From assembly GCA_016199255.1 (NCBI GenBank), contig JACQHA010000139.1, positions 1-15,309 of the forward strand: a stretch of 15,309 nt of DNA, read 5' to 3'. This document shows, piece by piece, positions 13,165 through 15,309 of the stretch. The translations under genes were made by a program, and so were the position numbers. Origin of the DNA: Deinococcus sp. (GTDB lineage: Bacteria; Deinococcota; Deinococci; JACQHA01). How positions within the stretch are numbered: the stretch's first letter is position 1; each line of letters opens with the position of its first letter. The notes beneath the pieces were generated by a model. It worked only from the letters and a program-made list of their open reading frames with translations. It was not told the DNA's origin and did no database searches.

Positions 13165-15102
13165 ATGCGCTACCTGACCTACCACCAGCAGCCCCACTAC
13201 TGGCTGGGCGTTAACTACTGGCCTCGCCACGCCGGGCCGCTCATGTGGCGCAAGTGGCGGCCTAAACTGGTGCGAGCTGAACTGGAGCAGATGCGCCAGA
13301 TGGGCATGAACGTCTGCCGCTCGTTTCTCTATACCCCAGACTTCCTCCCCCGGCCGGACTATATTGACCCACTGATGCTGGAGAGACTGGACCAGTTCAT
13401 CGCCCTGTGTGCTGAAACCAGGATAGGGACCATCCTCACGCTCTTAGTGGGCCACATGTCCGGGGAAAACTGGGACCTCCCCTGGCGAGCAGGGCGGGAT
13501 CTGTACCACGATCCCTTTATGCTGCGCCAGCAGGTGCAGTACGTCCAGGCCATAGTCAGCCGCTATGAAGGTGAAGAAGCCATCTGGGGCTGGCTGCTCA
13601 CCAACGAGATGCCCCTCTACGGCGGCGAGACCAATTGGGAGAGCGGCCTGCTCTGGGCCAGGACGTTACTTAGCGCTGTCAAGGCGGTGGACCCACTCCG
13701 GCCAGTGAGCCTGGGGGACGGCGCCTGGCAGTCCCTGGGCCGGGATAATGGCCTGCCAGTGGACGAAATCGCCCAGCTGGCAGACTTCTTAGGGCCCCAT
13801 GTATACCGTACTGAGACTGATCCACTGCGGCACGCCTACCTGCCGGCCCTGGCAGTGCGCGCCGCCGACCGGGGAAAGCCAGTGCTCTTTGAAGAATTCG
13901 GCGGCAGCTCCAGCGCCATGAGCAATGAGCACGGCGCTGATTACTACCGCGAGGTGCTGCACACCACACTGCTGGCCGGCGCCTGTGGCGCGCTAGGGTG
14001 GTGCTATAGCGACTTTGACCTGCCCAACCAGCGGCCTTACTCGCATCATGCCTTTGAGCTGTTCTTCGGTATTACTCGATCTGACGGCAGCCCAAAGCCA
14101 GCGGCGCAGGAGATCCAGCGGTTCAGCTCCATCATGGCCCAAGTGGACCTGGCAGTGTATAAGCTCCCAGCGTTCCAGGCCGCTCTGGTGGTGCCGTCGT
14201 ACTTCTTCCACAGCTACCCCTTCAGCGCCGATGACCGGGGGGTAATGGCCCAGAACTTGCTGGAAGCCTACACCCTGGCGCAGCAGGCGGGGGTGGCGTC
14301 GGATTTAGTACAAGAGCCACTGCTGCCACCAGAGATCGAGCTGGGCGGGGAGTGGACGATTCCAGCGCAGCTGCGGCTCTTGCTAGCACCAGTGACCCAG
14401 AAGCTCACTGCGCCCTACTGGCTGGCCATTGAGCGCTGGGTGCGGGCCGGGGGCACGTTCTATGCTTCCTATTTCCACGGAGTACAGGACTTCCACAATG
14501 GCCTGTGGATTCCCAATTTCCCTAGCTTGTTCGGCGCCCGGCACTGCTTGCGCTACGGTCTGGTGGAGACGCCGCCGGAGGGCATCACGCTCAAGTTCAT
14601 CCAGGCGGCACTAGGGTTCGCCTCAGGCGAGGAGCTGGTAGTGGGGCGGGCAGGGAATTTCTTTGGCGTCGGCTACCTTCCCCTGGAGGTAGACAGCGCC
14701 CAGGTGCTGGCCATTGGGCCAGATGGCCAGCCAGCGCTGATACGTCACCGGCTGGGCCGGGGACAGGCCATATTCTGCGCCTATCCCCTGGAGTATTACC
14801 TAGCAGAGACGCCTAATGTGCACCAGCGCGACAGCACCTACCGCCTCTATAACGGCCTAGCTGATCTAGCCCATTTGGACCGTCCCTATCGCTCAAACAA
14901 CCCCTGGGTACAGGTGGGCTACCTGCGCGGCCAGCGCCAAGATCTGGTGTGGGTGATGAATCACGCTTGGGAGCCGCAAGCAGTAGAGATCACCGCTGGT
15001 CCAGCTACTGACCTGGAAACCGGGGAGCGGCTGCGCGATAAGAGCATCCATTTAGAGCTTCCTAAAAAGGGTGTGCGCGTACTGCGTGTTGCCCGGCGGT
15101 AG
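13165..15102 (+). CDS. Cytoplasmic glycoside hydrolase: cellulase-superfamily TIM barrel with GH42-like middle domain
   Basis: A 645-aa protein with no signal peptide, likely acting on imported oligosaccharides. The barrel (about 10-310) begins LGVNYWPRHAGPLMWRKW (14-31) and contains MGMNVCRSFLY (46-56), GHMSGENWDLPW (96-107), the acid/base candidate Glu148 in GWLLTNEMP, and the nucleophile candidate Glu244 in PVLFEEFGG (239-247); the two strand-end glutamates mark clan GH-A. From about 335 to 470 the segment VVPSYFFHSYPFSADDRGVM and LLLAPVTQKLTAPYWLAIE followed by VRAGGTFYAS resembles the flavodoxin/amidotransferase-like domain of GH42 beta-galactosidases. The last 70 residues look like a beta domain (WVMNHAWEPQAVEI). 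AGGAGG lies 6 nt before the ATG. Beta-mannosidase, beta-galactosidase or endo-mannanase activities are all possible. Confidence 0.85.
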   Translation: MRYLTYHQQPHYWLGVNYWPRHAGPLMWRKWRPKLVRAELEQMRQMGMNVCRSFLYTPDFLPRPDYIDPLMLERLDQFIALCAETRIGTILTLLVGHMSGENWDLPWRAGRDLYHDPFMLRQQVQYVQAIVSRYEGEEAIWGWLLTNEMPLYGGETNWESGLLWARTLLSAVKAVDPLRPVSLGDGAWQSLGRDNGLPVDEIAQLADFLGPHVYRTETDPLRHAYLPALAVRAADRGKPVLFEEFGGSSSAMSNEHGADYYREVLHTTLLAGACGALGWCYSDFDLPNQRPYSHHAFELFFGITRSDGSPKPAAQEIQRFSSIMAQVDLAVYKLPAFQAALVVPSYFFHSYPFSADDRGVMAQNLLEAYTLAQQAGVASDLVQEPLLPPEIELGGEWTIPAQLRLLLAPVTQKLTAPYWLAIERWVRAGGTFYASYFHGVQDFHNGLWIPNFPSLFGARHCLRYGLVETPPEGITLKFIQAALGFASGEELVVGRAGNFFGVGYLPLEVDSAQVLAIGPDGQPALIRHRLGRGQAIFCAYPLEYYLAETPNVHQRDSTYRLYNGLADLAHLDRPYRSNNPWVQVGYLRGQRQDLVWVMNHAWEPQAVEITAGPATDLETGERLRDKSIHLELPKKGVRVLRVARR

Positions 15103-15105
15103 GCT

Positions 15106-15135
15106 GGGGTGCTCCAGAGTTCTCTGGAGCACCCC
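15106..15135. terminator. 14-bp perfect hairpin between convergent genes
   Basis: GGGGTGCTCCAGAG (15106-15119) pairs without mismatch to CTCTGGAGCACCCC (15122-15135) across a TT (in practice a GTTC tetraloop). It begins 3 bases after the glycoside hydrolase stop and lies 29 bp from the stop of the minus-strand gene at 15165. No T-run follows on either strand, so it would act as a strong mRNA 3'-end barrier or bidirectional terminator rather than a textbook intrinsic one. Confidence 0.6.
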
Positions 15136-15164
15136 CGGATCACTCGATCCCTTCTGCGGAGCTC

Positions 15165-15309
15165 TTAGCTCTTCGTCCCCACCACCACAATGTCATGGTC
15201 TCCGTCCCCATCGAGGTCAATCCCATAGGAGTTGTTGGGAAACAGGTTGGGGTCGTTCACAATCACCTCGGTGTCTGCCGGGTCATTGTCAGTGTTGGCC
15301 GTGCCAGCC
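15165..15309 (-). CDS. C-terminal end of a protein with an Asp-rich calcium-binding (VCBS/EF-hand-like) motif
   Basis: The last 47 codons and stop (TAA, complement of 15165-15167) of a gene entering from the right edge. The tail reads AGTANTDNDPADTEVIVNDP, then NLFPNNSYGIDLDGDGDHD, then IVVVGTKS. The IDLDGDGDHDIVV segment is the DxDxDGxxD calcium loop followed by a hydrophobic strand, as in FG-GAP/VCBS beta-propeller repeats and other surface proteins. Exported proteins of this type are often large and repetitive, but only the end is visible. It converges on the glycoside hydrolase gene, with a shared hairpin between them. Function cannot be assigned from this fragment. Confidence 0.7.
   Translation of the reverse strand, partial: AGTANTDNDPADTEVIVNDPNLFPNNSYGIDLDGDGDHDIVVVGTKS

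Noticed and set aside
1..15309. tRNA or rRNA genes
   Set aside because: No cloverleaf-like or ribosomal RNA sequence was recognised by eye on either strand; a covariance search would settle small RNAs.

Overview
The window is a GC-rich, gene-dense bacterial segment, probably from a thermophile or a deep-branching lineage. The clues are a LysY-LysZ pair from the LysW-dependent alpha-aminoadipate route to lysine (best known in Deinococcota and archaea, also found in other lineages), secreted proteins with ...LAQ/LGQ signal-peptide ends and no lipobox, a transposase clade that looks like ones I recall from thermophiles and cyanobacteria, and possible leaderless starts. I cannot name the phylum: Deinococcota, Bipolaricaulota and Chloroflexota-like bacteria all remain possible.

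Layout, left to right. (1) 1-864, plus strand: the last codons of lysY, then complete lysZ. (2) 857-2614, minus: a secreted OB-fold plus endonuclease/exonuclease/phosphatase (EEP) protein, converging on lysZ with an 8-bp overlap. (3) 2638-5872, minus: a sugar-uptake operon (binding protein, two CUT1-type permeases) ending in a 53-codon stump of an enolase-superfamily (MR/MLE) gene. (4) 5873-6012: a divergent control region with a good sigma70-type promoter and an inverted repeat placed as an operator. (5) 6013-6702, plus: nanE, with a short ORF coupled to its stop. (6) 6754-9745, minus: a secreted four-repeat 'NGDR' protein, a VapBC toxin-antitoxin pair and a ComM/YifB AAA+ ATPase. (7) 9829-11268, plus: an MFS transporter. 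(8) about 11269-13146: an IS605-type element with divergent tnpA (Y1 HUH transposase) and tnpB (RNA-guided-nuclease family), bounded by two matching bulged hairpins. (9) 13165-15102, plus: a cytoplasmic TIM-barrel glycoside hydrolase with a GH42-like middle domain, ending at a 14-bp hairpin. (10) 15165-15309, minus: the C-terminus of a secreted-type protein with an Asp-rich calcium-binding motif.

How the genes fit together. The ABC genes, nanE, the MFS gene and the glycoside hydrolase point to uptake and breakdown of oligosaccharides or amino sugars; nanE makes N-acetylglucosamine-6-P from N-acetylmannosamine-6-P. No ABC ATPase is encoded here, so the permeases presumably use one made elsewhere. 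Both arms of the divergent sugar locus end in short ORFs (a clear MR/MLE stump on the left, an uncertain one on the right), which suggests a larger catabolic cluster that has lost its ends. The IS sits between two co-directional carbohydrate genes.

The best candidates for something new are the IS605 element (covarying end hairpins, a TnpB whose second RuvC acidic position is not the usual Glu, a TnpA with Cys where the metal-binding Gln is expected, and a possible omega-RNA whose guide would come from the MFS gene end), the secreted NGDR repeat protein, and the operator-like repeat between the binding-protein gene and nanE. No stretch over 300 bases lacks a gene; the longest clear intergenic gaps are 5873-6012 (140 bp) and 13069-13164 (96 bp), both described.
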